From Porphyromonadaceae bacterium (GTDB lineage: Bacteria > Bacteroidota > Bacteroidia > Bacteroidales > Paludibacteraceae): DNA of 64,000 nucleotides. The notes under the pieces are model-generated. The model saw only the letters and a list, made by a program, of their open reading frames with translations. It had not been told where the DNA came from and searched no databases. The stretch is taken from contig JAAYIT010000197.1 in the NCBI GenBank assembly GCA_012523295.1, positions 1 to 64,000 on the forward strand. Direction: 5' to 3'. Of this stretch, positions 27,001-35,244 are shown one piece after another. Each line of letters opens with the position of its first letter. The first letter of the stretch is position 1. The position numbers and the translations under genes were made by a program.

Positions 27001-27189
27001 CCGACCATTTTCATCAGTCATAATGGAATTTTCGAGATTACTGATATTTACAACTGCACCCTCAATCGGAGTGTTATTGTACGGATCTACAACCTCCCCG
27101 GTAATTTTTGAAGTATTCTGAGCAAATGTTAAGTTAAAGCTAAGACAGGTAATTAATAATATTAGAACTTTATACCTATTCATATTCAT
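24052..27189 (-). CDS. SusC/RagA-type TonB-dependent glycan importer (second pair)
   Basis: The product has 1045 residues. It has a signal peptide, an N-terminal carboxypeptidase-regulatory-like domain (ITGEVVDPYNNTPIEGAVV, about 28-110) and a plug domain (SFSINKSDLDGSITNIPGLQI to IENITVLKGSEATSYGSLGSNGVILIET, about 130-250). A 22-strand barrel ends in the aromatic FKLGFKLQF. It would import oligosaccharides across the outer membrane, powered by TonB. The protein diverges from the first SusC in this operon, so the two pairs probably take up different pectin fragments. Genes on both sides are 13 and 17 bp away, which indicates one transcript. Confidence 0.93.
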   Translation of the reverse strand: MNMNRYKVLILLITCLSFNLTFAQNTSKITGEVVDPYNNTPIEGAVVNISNLENSIMTDENGRFEADVSSLTGEVTVWSPDYHTNTQPILNRNHIKFILIPINKLNYSEKIILPFEESATMDEKFTNISSLSKNSFSINKSDLDGSITNIPGLQIIGKSGMKGEGNYFNIRNSNSFIANSTPLIIVNGVPYMPDMNESATIGGWSRNVLGALHARDIENITVLKGSEATSYGSLGSNGVILIETDKAVDLDTKVEFISQFGSSFNQKKFPLLGVADYKSYISNVALTKYSDMADVLDRFPYLVDDPNFYYKFKYNNNTDWQNEIYNTGFYTDNVLKIKGGDAIAKYDISLGYMNNNGHLVGNGYSKFYTRLNADVNLSQKMSFYSSVSMAYINNKIHEQGMLEETNPLLASLKKAPLLSPYEKDADNNLLPDLAVIRNEFGDLIENNSVSNPLSVVRNVKMKEHLYDVFMNFGLNYKLSSEITLNGVVGLYYFKNFQSAFIPGLSNKTIMPLNDLVAQNTIRAGQGETFNTYFNLNGVYSKIFEGIHSFKTSVGFQSAMNSSEYDGGRGMNSSSDFYKTLNYVSNVGGRAFYGYNDIWNWMNFNLSTRYVYNNTIAAGLRLTADASSPTGPDAGTFQLYPAVNLAWMAKNSLFADNDFINKLNIRAEYFASGNSRFSSSLSKYYYNSIAYRQLSGLSRAGIPNTNISPELSQTINIGTDISFFNHRFDITLDVYQSTNSKLIMPIPISPVFGTGYFYDNLGKSKNTGIDLGLQAAAVQTRDFNWYVGGYISFNKNELTDLGAENSLIMNMEDGSALISEIGAPIYSFYGFETNGVFASTNEAETAHNGEPLRNVAGLEFKAGDIRFVDQNKDGIIDDRDKVNLGSAFPDFYGTLFTAFNYKNFDLSVNFAYSKGNKMYNAVRRSMESMKDFTNQLVSVNRRWIEENQVTDMPKANFGDPMDNSRFSDRWIEDASYLKLKDLVLSYKFDFLNETTVFVSGENLFTITNYLGLDPETMYSYNSAMRGFDYAKIAHARTFKLGFKLQF

Positions 27190-27202
27190 GATAATTAGTT
27201 GA

Positions 27203-28837
27203 TTAATAATTATTTGCAGTTGGTTTTAGTGACCAGTGGTAAGGTCTTAGCCTTTTAGCTCCTCCGGCAGATTCAAGTTTATTGAATACCACTTTTATTC
27301 TAAATGATGCCATTGCATCGCCATCGATATTGACAACTCCTACTAAACCTCCGAGTCCGTCCCATCTCCTCATTCCGCCTGGAATTAGGTCTGCTTCAGT
27401 TTCCGTCACACGGTCAAAGTTCCACGGCGTAGAAAGACTTACTTGCAGATTTTCATTGATTTTTTGGAAAGTGTAATTTCCTGACTCATCGTCATTTGCA
27501 AAATGCACATCGACATACGGGTGTCCGCTACTGTGGAATCCCATATAGAGGTTGTACTCTCCGGGCGGCACTTTTAGCTTCCGAACCACGGTTTTTCCAC
27601 CTTCATCGTATTTTTCAAGTGGCGGGAAACTCACTGAAAATTCAGAGGTGAGCTCCGGATCACCCGTAACGTTTAACACAAGGTAATTTGGTAAAATTTC
27701 AGGTTTCGGTGTAGCAGATTCCACTAAAATCGAAACATTAGGAGAACCATCCGCCCGAAACGTTGTACCTTTGAATTCGTACCAATCTTGTTGCTCAGGT
27801 GAAAGATATTGCCAATATTCTATCAACGATTTTATCCGGGATATAATGACGTTGTTTGGTATTTTTATTTCTGTCACGTAATACAAAATTCCGTTACTAA
27901 GCTCGACCGGATTTGAGGCATCAATTTTCTGAATCGGATCACGCCATATTCTTCCAAATGAGGATCTTGTATCTTTGTCCGTAAAATCGGAAATTATACC
28001 ATCATAAAAAGCCGCTTCTTTGATCCATTGCATAGCGAGCAACGTATCAGCCAATGTAACTTGTTTTCCCATAAGCTCATATTGGGTGTTGAGTTTATTA
28101 AAGCAGCTTTCTATAACCGAGTTATTCGGGACAAGCGCGGTGAATTGCGAGAATTCAGAATTGAACTGAGCCTTCTCAAACAGCGGGTTATAGACATAGA
28201 AAACGGAGTCGTAGAGTGTATTCCCGGTTTTATCTACTCCGATCGGTATGGAATTTACCATATCAAAAACTTTTACGTTCTGAGCAAAAACGGAATCTCT
28301 GAATATAGAATATTCATCGCTCAGGCTATACAAATAATCATACATGTTGATTTTGGATTTCAACATGCTTTCAATGATATGAATCACTCCGTTTTTCAAT
28401 ACGTATGATTTTAGGATTTTCACCTTGTTTACATAAACATTTGCCGATTCGCGGGTAATTTGAAGATATACTCCGTTAAGCGAGCGTATCCTTGTGCCGT
28501 TTTTAAGGTCTGTATTGATAAATGGCAAGTAGTTGATGTGATACTGCATACGAACCGTATCATTCGGCAAAATATCTGAAGTGCCATCAACAGCCTGATT
28601 GTCAGCGACCCAAAGTGTAACTTGCTGATCTTTAACCATCTCTTCATCTATACCCACAGATTTATAAAGATCAAAAAACTTGGAATATTCAGGATGTTTT
28701 TGAAAAAACTCGATTAAAGTCAATGAGCTTTTATCAATTGTCTCCAAATCTCCTTCGCCATAATATTCGTCCCAGGTTTCATTACAACCCCAAAGAACCA
28801 AGCTGAAAATCAGCGATATGAATATTATATTTTTCAT
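27203..28837 (-). CDS. Fasciclin-domain outer-membrane lipoprotein 1
   Basis: The product has 544 residues with lipoprotein cysteine C18 (LVLWGCNETW). Two degenerate fasciclin-like domains are visible. The first is about residues 38-160 with LTLIEFFQKHPEYSKFFDL and KNGVIHIIESML; the second is about 165-320 with FSQFTALVPNNSVIESCF. A C-terminal beta-sandwich follows. Fasciclin domains mediate adhesion and are often encoded next to SusC/SusD in Bacteroidota. Here it may act as a surface glycan-binding protein. It starts 6 bp after the next fasciclin gene and precedes the second SusC by 13 bp. Confidence 0.75.
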   Translation of the reverse strand: MKNIIFISLIFSLVLWGCNETWDEYYGEGDLETIDKSSLTLIEFFQKHPEYSKFFDLYKSVGIDEEMVKDQQVTLWVADNQAVDGTSDILPNDTVRMQYHINYLPFINTDLKNGTRIRSLNGVYLQITRESANVYVNKVKILKSYVLKNGVIHIIESMLKSKINMYDYLYSLSDEYSIFRDSVFAQNVKVFDMVNSIPIGVDKTGNTLYDSVFYVYNPLFEKAQFNSEFSQFTALVPNNSVIESCFNKLNTQYELMGKQVTLADTLLAMQWIKEAAFYDGIISDFTDKDTRSSFGRIWRDPIQKIDASNPVELSNGILYYVTEIKIPNNVIISRIKSLIEYWQYLSPEQQDWYEFKGTTFRADGSPNVSILVESATPKPEILPNYLVLNVTGDPELTSEFSVSFPPLEKYDEGGKTVVRKLKVPPGEYNLYMGFHSSGHPYVDVHFANDDESGNYTFQKINENLQVSLSTPWNFDRVTETEADLIPGGMRRWDGLGGLVGVVNIDGDAMASFRIKVVFNKLESAGGAKRLRPYHWSLKPTANNY

Positions 28838-28843
28838 AATGTT

Positions 28844-30454
28844 TTAATTTATAGGTTTAAAAATTAAACAGTCTAAATAAGATTGATCATCATCACCTGC
28901 AAGAATCCGCAACATGTGAGTCTTGGTTTCGGTAAATTCGATATTACCGATTGTAGTTTCACGATATTGATCAGCTTTGTTGGAAGCACCGGAAGTTGAA
29001 ATCGGATTTCCTACATATTCCCCGTCAAAAATGAACGAAAGTTTAGCTCCCGGAGCACTTGCAAGACGATTATAATGACCTAAAACGACAGAATATTTTC
29101 CTTTTATAATGGCAGGAATTTCCATTTCTATCCATCCAAACATACCAAGCTTAAGAATCATAAAGTCAGTGTAAAGTCCTTTTTTCATTTCCTGAGCATT
29201 TCTATCACCAATGTGGTATCCTACCCCATCCCTGTCTTCCGGAACAGCAAGCCAGGTATAACACTCCTGTCCGTTCACCTCGCTTGGAAGCCATCCTGTG
29301 AATGAACTGGTCATGGTGGTGATTCGATATACATTCGAAAAACGAGCGGCAATGTATGGATAATCTGTAAACTCCCATTTAACTTGAGTCGCAGGTGGAG
29401 CTTCAATAGGCATAATGTCGTCAACAACATGCATAACACCATTTTTACAAGCCAAGTTAATCTCTGCAAGTTGCACAAAGGTGTTGGCTGTTTGATTATA
29501 ATTTATGTACAATTTATTGTCAACTTCCGAGAAATTTACCAATTCATTTTTAGCTAACGTAGCCAAATTCTTCGATTTTACATTTCCGGAAAATGTGGCT
29601 AAAGTGCTGAAAGAAGCCAACTGAGGAAGAATGTGATAAGAGATGTATTTGTACAACAGATTTTCAGGATTTGTATAATCAGCATCCGCACCCAGATAAG
29701 CTGCCAATGATGCCAGATCATTTATTCCGTTAGTTGTATATACAGAATTCGGTACTGCAAAGAGGGTGTATTTATATTTTTTCTGAATAACAGTACCATC
29801 TTGCTGAGTTTCAGAAGTTATGATTCTATCCAACATTTCTGAATATCCTACTGCTTCAACGGCGCTCATGAAAATTGAGAAAGACGGATTGGACAATTTA
29901 TCGGTAATGGTTTCGGTAATGGGAGTTAAAACTTTGTCAATCGTTTGAATTACACCGTTTGTCACAAGCTTATCAAGCCCTACAATAGTAGCTTCATTAT
30001 TGATTGTAATGGCGTTCAATCCTTTATTTTCGATAGTAAGAAAATCTCCGGTTGCTGTTGTGTCCGGCAAAACTCCGTTTTCAAAATTTGAAGAGATATA
30101 CGAGGCGCCCTTTATGGTGTGATACTTAACCAAAATAGTCGCAAATTCTTTATCGATTTCCGATACAGAAGTATAGTTTTTCGAAGAAAGATATTGATTA
30201 AAAGCTTCATTATTAGGCACAAAGCATGTATAATTCGCATTCAGATTAATACTGTTATATAAATTTGTGTATTTTAACAGTTCTACCCAAAGCGAATAAT
30301 TATCGGGATCATTATTCATAAAAGTAGCAGCCGGCAACTCCAAAGCTTCATCCAAGTATGAATCATTTGCAAAAGGATCATCGCAGGAGTAAAGGCTTGC
30401 CGCCAGTAATAATACGGCTAAAATTGAGAGGTATTTACTTAAAGTCTTTTTCAT
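28844..30454 (-). CDS. Fasciclin-domain outer-membrane lipoprotein 2
   Basis: The product has 536 residues with lipoprotein cysteine C24 (LYSCDDPF). Two fasciclin domains are recognisable. The first spans about 40-170 (YTCFVPNNEAFNQYLSSKNY, LVKYHTIKGASYISS, VTNGVIQTIDKVLTPI); the second about 175-345 (YTLFAVPNSVYTTNGI, YISYHILPQLASF, KNGVMHVVDDIMPIE). The final 190 residues form a beta-rich module ending ETKTHMLRILAGDDDQSYLDCLIFKP, like a carbohydrate-binding sandwich. It lies between SusD (9 bp) and another fasciclin gene (6 bp). A surface adhesin or glycan-binding role is inferred. Confidence 0.8.
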   Translation of the reverse strand: MKKTLSKYLSILAVLLLAASLYSCDDPFANDSYLDEALELPAATFMNNDPDNYSLWVELLKYTNLYNSINLNANYTCFVPNNEAFNQYLSSKNYTSVSEIDKEFATILVKYHTIKGASYISSNFENGVLPDTTATGDFLTIENKGLNAITINNEATIVGLDKLVTNGVIQTIDKVLTPITETITDKLSNPSFSIFMSAVEAVGYSEMLDRIITSETQQDGTVIQKKYKYTLFAVPNSVYTTNGINDLASLAAYLGADADYTNPENLLYKYISYHILPQLASFSTLATFSGNVKSKNLATLAKNELVNFSEVDNKLYINYNQTANTFVQLAEINLACKNGVMHVVDDIMPIEAPPATQVKWEFTDYPYIAARFSNVYRITTMTSSFTGWLPSEVNGQECYTWLAVPEDRDGVGYHIGDRNAQEMKKGLYTDFMILKLGMFGWIEMEIPAIIKGKYSVVLGHYNRLASAPGAKLSFIFDGEYVGNPISTSGASNKADQYRETTIGNIEFTETKTHMLRILAGDDDQSYLDCLIFKPIN

Positions 30455-30463
30455 GATTCAAAA

Positions 30464-31957
30464 TTATTTACCTAATTTTTCATAATAAGGATTTTGTTTC
30501 AACAATGGATTTACAGAAGTTTCTCTTTCATGATACGGCAAATACCAGGAATATACGTCTTCGAGTTTTGATCGGATGATTGCCTGATTGTTTGCTCCGG
30601 TTACTTCCAAAACTTGCTGCGTGAGGAGTTCTCTGTATTTTTGATTATCTCTGATTCCGATTCGCATAATGTCAAACCATGATTTTCCTTCTGCAAATAA
30701 TTCACGCTGACGCTCTTCAAGCAGCATTTTCAACATAAGTTCCTGGTCTGAAACCGAGGAAATTTCGGCTATTCCGGATCTCAATCTGATAAGATTAATG
30801 TATTCTGCAGCTGTCGTGAAGTCTTCTTCGGTGCCGAGCATAATGTATGATTCGGCGGCCATAAGATAAATATCTGCCAATCTGTAGATGATAAAATTTT
30901 GATCATTATCGGTACCCGATTGACGCGCGGTTTGTCCGTCAGCCAATTTTCCGATATATTTCCAAATTGTCAAATCACTTTCTTTGTACGATGCATTCAC
31001 GCCTCTGGAGTCATTTTCATCATCATAAAGCAAAACTTGATAGGGAGAAATCAGGTAGTTTTTATTTCCGCTAAACCAGGTTAAAAAACTGTTTGTTTGT
31101 GACAGATTTCGGCTGTATTGAATCTCAAATATGCTTTCATTGCTGTTTCCGGGAAAGAAATTGGTGAACCAAAACATTTCCTGAATCAACCCGACTCTTC
31201 CTGAGTTGATGATTTTTTCACAATTATCAATACATTCCCGATAATTTCCAAGCCACAAATGAATATCTGCCATGAGCGCGTGTATTGCCCACTTCGTAGC
31301 TCTTCCTTTTGTGTTCATCGGATTCGAGAAATCGGCTTCCGGGAAAAACACTTTTGCAGCTTCCAAGTTTGCCGATAAGTCTTTCAAGCTACTATTCAGA
31401 ATTTCATTCGCATCAGATGCAGCGATTATATACGGCGCTTCATCGTCCACATAGGGCTCTACCACGTATGGAACATCACCAAAAGTTCTTACTAAGTAAA
31501 AGTAGGACAACGCGCGTAAGAAATAGGCTTCCGTAAGTAAAGAATTCATCACATTCACATTGAAAGACTCGTCACGATTAACTACATCGGGTGCATATTT
31601 GATCACAGAATTAGCCATATTTATGATTTTATAAATATCGCCCCATTCTGCCAAATTATTATTCAGCAAAATATCCAACGAGCGTACTCTCTGAGCCGAA
31701 TATTGCAAATCGTTGCTGTATCCCAAGAAAGTGATTCCATTGCCTCTGGCTTCTCCCCACAAAAACAACCGCTCCTGCGCAGATCTGAGACTCACATAAC
31801 CTGCAGCCAGCACTGCTTGCACTTCTTCCTTTGTTTCCCAATAACTTGAACTGTTTTGCTCATTTTCAGGTATTACATCAAGGTAATTGTCGCACGATGT
31901 AAAACCGAAAGTCAACGCGAAAACAAGTATATAAATATAAATTTTTGATCGTTTCAT
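30464..31957 (-). CDS. SusD/RagB-type glycan-binding lipoprotein (first pair)
   Basis: The product has 497 residues with lipoprotein cysteine C22 (GFTSCDNYLDV). It is a canonical SusD: TEAYFLRALSYFYLVRTFGDVPYV, ATKWAIHALMADIHLWLGNY, YRLADIYLMAAESYIMLG, and the C-terminal signature LLEERQRELFAEGKSWFDIMRIG. It would cap its SusC partner, 10 bp upstream, and bind an oligosaccharide at the cell surface. This pair looks more typical in sequence than the second pair further down the operon. Confidence 0.95.
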   Translation of the reverse strand: MKRSKIYIYILVFALTFGFTSCDNYLDVIPENEQNSSSYWETKEEVQAVLAAGYVSLRSAQERLFLWGEARGNGITFLGYSNDLQYSAQRVRSLDILLNNNLAEWGDIYKIINMANSVIKYAPDVVNRDESFNVNVMNSLLTEAYFLRALSYFYLVRTFGDVPYVVEPYVDDEAPYIIAASDANEILNSSLKDLSANLEAAKVFFPEADFSNPMNTKGRATKWAIHALMADIHLWLGNYRECIDNCEKIINSGRVGLIQEMFWFTNFFPGNSNESIFEIQYSRNLSQTNSFLTWFSGNKNYLISPYQVLLYDDENDSRGVNASYKESDLTIWKYIGKLADGQTARQSGTDNDQNFIIYRLADIYLMAAESYIMLGTEEDFTTAAEYINLIRLRSGIAEISSVSDQELMLKMLLEERQRELFAEGKSWFDIMRIGIRDNQKYRELLTQQVLEVTGANNQAIIRSKLEDVYSWYLPYHERETSVNPLLKQNPYYEKLGK

Positions 31958-31967
31958 ATCTGTAAGC

Positions 31968-34900
31968 TTAAAATCTAAGGTTTAATCCCATTGCTATTCT
32001 TAGTGGTTTTGGAGTTGAAGCTTTGTCTAACGCAACTTCGTAAATTCCGTCAACTCTTGACATTGGAACTTCCGGATCCTGTCCCGTATATTTTGAGAAA
32101 GTTAATAAATCGTATCCTGTCAAGTAAACCTCCACTCGCTGGAATGAAGTTTTGCTTATTAAATCTCTTGGCAATGCGTATTTCAGCGTGATCGTTTTCA
32201 TACGTAAGAATGATGCATCTTCTACAAATCGGTCTGAACCAAGATAATTGTATCCTCTGTCAAACAAAGCTCTTGGAATGTGCGTGTCGTCACCTTCATG
32301 TCTCCAGCGCTTAATAACTTGTGTACTCTGGTTGTTTCTGCCATACATGTTCTCCATGTCAATCTGAGCCTGATTGATTGCTTTTTGTCCTAATCGACCG
32401 TGGAAGTTGGCAATCAGACCAAAGGTCTTATAACTGAAATTAATTCCAAACCCGCCAATCATCGTTGGATTTGAGTTTCCTAAATAAACAATATCGTACT
32501 GATTGATTACTCCATCCGAGTTTACATCTAAATATTTGGCATCGCCCGGATATACCTTCATATCATTATTCCGCATAAATACTACATCTCCATTGATATC
32601 GTAAATTTGGTTTCCGTCACCATCTCTGGCAAACGTATCATTTACATTCTGATATACTCCTAAATATTTATACCCGTAGAACGAACCGAGCGGATCTCCT
32701 TCGACAAGCTTATAGGCATACGCGCCATTTTTGAACGCATAGTTGAAGTCAGTTTTATTGCTTGGAAGTTCGAGTACCTGGTTTCTGTTTTGTGCAATGT
32801 TGAAGTTGAAAAGCAGACTCCAGTCTTTGTTTCTTAAGAATTCATAATTGAGGTAAAATTCCCATCCGCGGTTTGACATTTTTCCTGAATTAAACCAGGC
32901 AACCTGTGAATATCCGGTTGAAGATGAAATGGATACGTTTTTCTGAAGCATATTGGTAGTGAGCTTGTCATACAAGTCAAAAGAGAAAGTCAATCTGTCA
33001 TCGAAAAATCCAAAGTCAATCCCGAGGTTGGTTTGTGTCACGATTTCCCAATTCAAGTTGTTGAGCTGCATCTTTACCGGCTCTATCGCTACCATGTCAC
33101 CGTATCCGGGAACAATTGGTTTGAAAGTTCCGAAGTAGAGTGAAGAACCGCTCGGCGCATTACCGCTCTGTCCCCAGCTTACCCTTATTTTGGCTAATGA
33201 AATCGGCTCAATTGATTTGATGAAATTCTCTTCTCCGAGATGCCAGGCGACACCAAGTGTTGGGAATCCACCCCATCTGCTCTTTCGAGACATACTCGAG
33301 CTGGCTTCCATCCGATATCCGACATTAAACATATACTTGTTATATAGCGAATAGTGCGCATTAAGAATTCCACCCACATCACGATTAATTACCCTGCCGG
33401 ATCCTGCTCCGCGTATATTCGCACCCGAAATCGGGTCTATGATACCGCTACTTGCATTTCCGCTGGTGGTACTAGAGTAACTGGAAGTAGTTTGATCGGA
33501 AGTTTGGAAAATACCGCTTAGCAGAAGTTTATGATTTTCATTGAACATCTTATTGTAAATCAACCGGTTTTCAGTTGTTAAATACAATTTATCATCACCT
33601 CTATCTGTACTCAAATTGAATTTCGGATCAATCCAGGAAACTCCCGTTACGCTTTGCGGCAAGAATTGATTTCCTTTTGAAGTCCTTACGTCAAAGCCGA
33701 CAATACCGTAGTAATCCAATCCTTGAATGAAATTGTAATGAAGGTTGAATATCATTCTGTTTGTCGTCGATTTTGTCCTATTCACACTTTCATGCACCAT
33801 GGCTACAGGATTATAAATTTTTGTGCTGTACTGTCCCTGAAAATAAGTATAAGGTGTGAAATAATCGCTTGTCCTCTGCCCATCCGGTCCGATTACGTAC
33901 GGACTCATATTTGGCATTTTCACAATGGCGGCTGCTCTCGCGTTTGGGAAGTCTTTTTCAATAAAGTTTGATTGTCTTTTCCCTTGCGTAAAGCTGAAGT
34001 TGGTTGACAGGTCAAGCTTATTCGAAAACCTGTAGTTTATGTCAAACATGGCGCTTATCCTATCAAAAGCAGTTCCAATGGTAGTTCCCTCTTCACTTAA
34101 GTACCCTAAGGACAAACGATAGTTGGCTCTATCTCCCCCACCCGACATTGAAATTGTATTGTCCCAGGAATAGCCCGTTTGAGAGACTTCTTCTAACCAG
34201 TTAGTGTTTACGTTGTATTCATTAAAATACACCCAGGTCGGGTCAAATGAAATTTCCTTTGTATTGTAAAGTAGCGCTAAGTAATTATTTGCATTTGTTC
34301 CGGTTTCGCCTAAGTCAGTTACCGTGTTCCAGATTGCATCCTGTATCATTGACACATACTGGTTGGCATTCAGTAGCGGCAATGAGCTTCCCTCTTTTCT
34401 GTATTCATATTTTGAATTAAAAGAAAACTGGATTTTTCCTTTTGATCCTTTTTTAGTTTTAATAATCAACACCCCGTTCGATCCTTTTGAGCCCCAAACA
34501 GCTGTCGCGGCGGCATCTTTCAGCACTTCAATAGACTCAATGTCTGCAGGAGATATGTTCAACAATTCTCCGTAATCATCCGAAGTTGCAGTTGCGAAGT
34601 TAAAATCACTTGAAACATCAACCGGCAACGGCACTCCATCAATCACAAACAGCGGCTCCGAAGAGGCGTTTAACGATGAAGTACCACGAATTCTGATCGT
34701 GCTTTTCGATCCCGGATCGGCACCGGTAAGGATATCCACGTTGGATAATGCTCCTTGCAGAGCTTCCGCAATGGTGGTAACAGGCGATGTCTCCAATCTC
34801 TCCATAGAAACGGACTGCGATGCCGACACCTGTTCGCGAGGTGATAATCCGAAATTGTTTTTATCTACTTTTCTTGCTGTTACTTCTACCGTACCCAAGG

Positions 34901-35219
34901 TGTAATCATCGCTTTCGAGCAAGATATTGATTGTTTTTTGGTTGGTGTAAGGTACTCGCTGAGTTTTATAGCCAATAAAAGAAAATACAATGGTCAAATT
35001 GTTTTCCTGTGGAATTGTAATGCGAAATTCTCCATTGATATCCACCATTGCTCCTCCCAAAGAACGATTATTAACGTTCATCACGTTCACATTGGCGCCA
35101 ATCAACGTCTCATTGGTTTCCTTATCGCGCACAGAACCGGTCAGAATAGTTTGACCCAAAATCGATGTTGTTGAGAAAAGGGCTAATACTATCAAAAATA
35201 AATTCAGTTTTTTTGTCAT
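31968..35219 (-). CDS. SusC/RagA-type TonB-dependent glycan importer (first pair)
   Basis: The product has 1083 residues from the ATG at 35219; an in-frame GTG at 35231 would add four residues. It has a signal peptide ending near SILGQ and a carboxypeptidase-regulatory domain (LTGSVRDKETNETLIGANVNV). A plug domain (TIAEALQGALSNVDI to IESIEVLKDAAATAVWGSKGSNGVLIIKTK) and an outer-membrane barrel ending RIAMGLNLRF follow. It imports oligosaccharides across the outer membrane with TonB energy. It is preceded by a fasciclin lipoprotein gene (13-25 bp gap, depending on the start) and followed by SusD after 10 bp. Confidence 0.95.
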   Translation of the reverse strand: MTKKLNLFLIVLALFSTTSILGQTILTGSVRDKETNETLIGANVNVMNVNNRSLGGAMVDINGEFRITIPQENNLTIVFSFIGYKTQRVPYTNQKTINILLESDDYTLGTVEVTARKVDKNNFGLSPREQVSASQSVSMERLETSPVTTIAEALQGALSNVDILTGADPGSKSTIRIRGTSSLNASSEPLFVIDGVPLPVDVSSDFNFATATSDDYGELLNISPADIESIEVLKDAAATAVWGSKGSNGVLIIKTKKGSKGKIQFSFNSKYEYRKEGSSLPLLNANQYVSMIQDAIWNTVTDLGETGTNANNYLALLYNTKEISFDPTWVYFNEYNVNTNWLEEVSQTGYSWDNTISMSGGGDRANYRLSLGYLSEEGTTIGTAFDRISAMFDINYRFSNKLDLSTNFSFTQGKRQSNFIEKDFPNARAAAIVKMPNMSPYVIGPDGQRTSDYFTPYTYFQGQYSTKIYNPVAMVHESVNRTKSTTNRMIFNLHYNFIQGLDYYGIVGFDVRTSKGNQFLPQSVTGVSWIDPKFNLSTDRGDDKLYLTTENRLIYNKMFNENHKLLLSGIFQTSDQTTSSYSSTTSGNASSGIIDPISGANIRGAGSGRVINRDVGGILNAHYSLYNKYMFNVGYRMEASSSMSRKSRWGGFPTLGVAWHLGEENFIKSIEPISLAKIRVSWGQSGNAPSGSSLYFGTFKPIVPGYGDMVAIEPVKMQLNNLNWEIVTQTNLGIDFGFFDDRLTFSFDLYDKLTTNMLQKNVSISSSTGYSQVAWFNSGKMSNRGWEFYLNYEFLRNKDWSLLFNFNIAQNRNQVLELPSNKTDFNYAFKNGAYAYKLVEGDPLGSFYGYKYLGVYQNVNDTFARDGDGNQIYDINGDVVFMRNNDMKVYPGDAKYLDVNSDGVINQYDIVYLGNSNPTMIGGFGINFSYKTFGLIANFHGRLGQKAINQAQIDMENMYGRNNQSTQVIKRWRHEGDDTHIPRALFDRGYNYLGSDRFVEDASFLRMKTITLKYALPRDLISKTSFQRVEVYLTGYDLLTFSKYTGQDPEVPMSRVDGIYEVALDKASTPKPLRIAMGLNLRF

Positions 35220-35244
35220 AACTTTTTTCACTTTGTGTCAATTA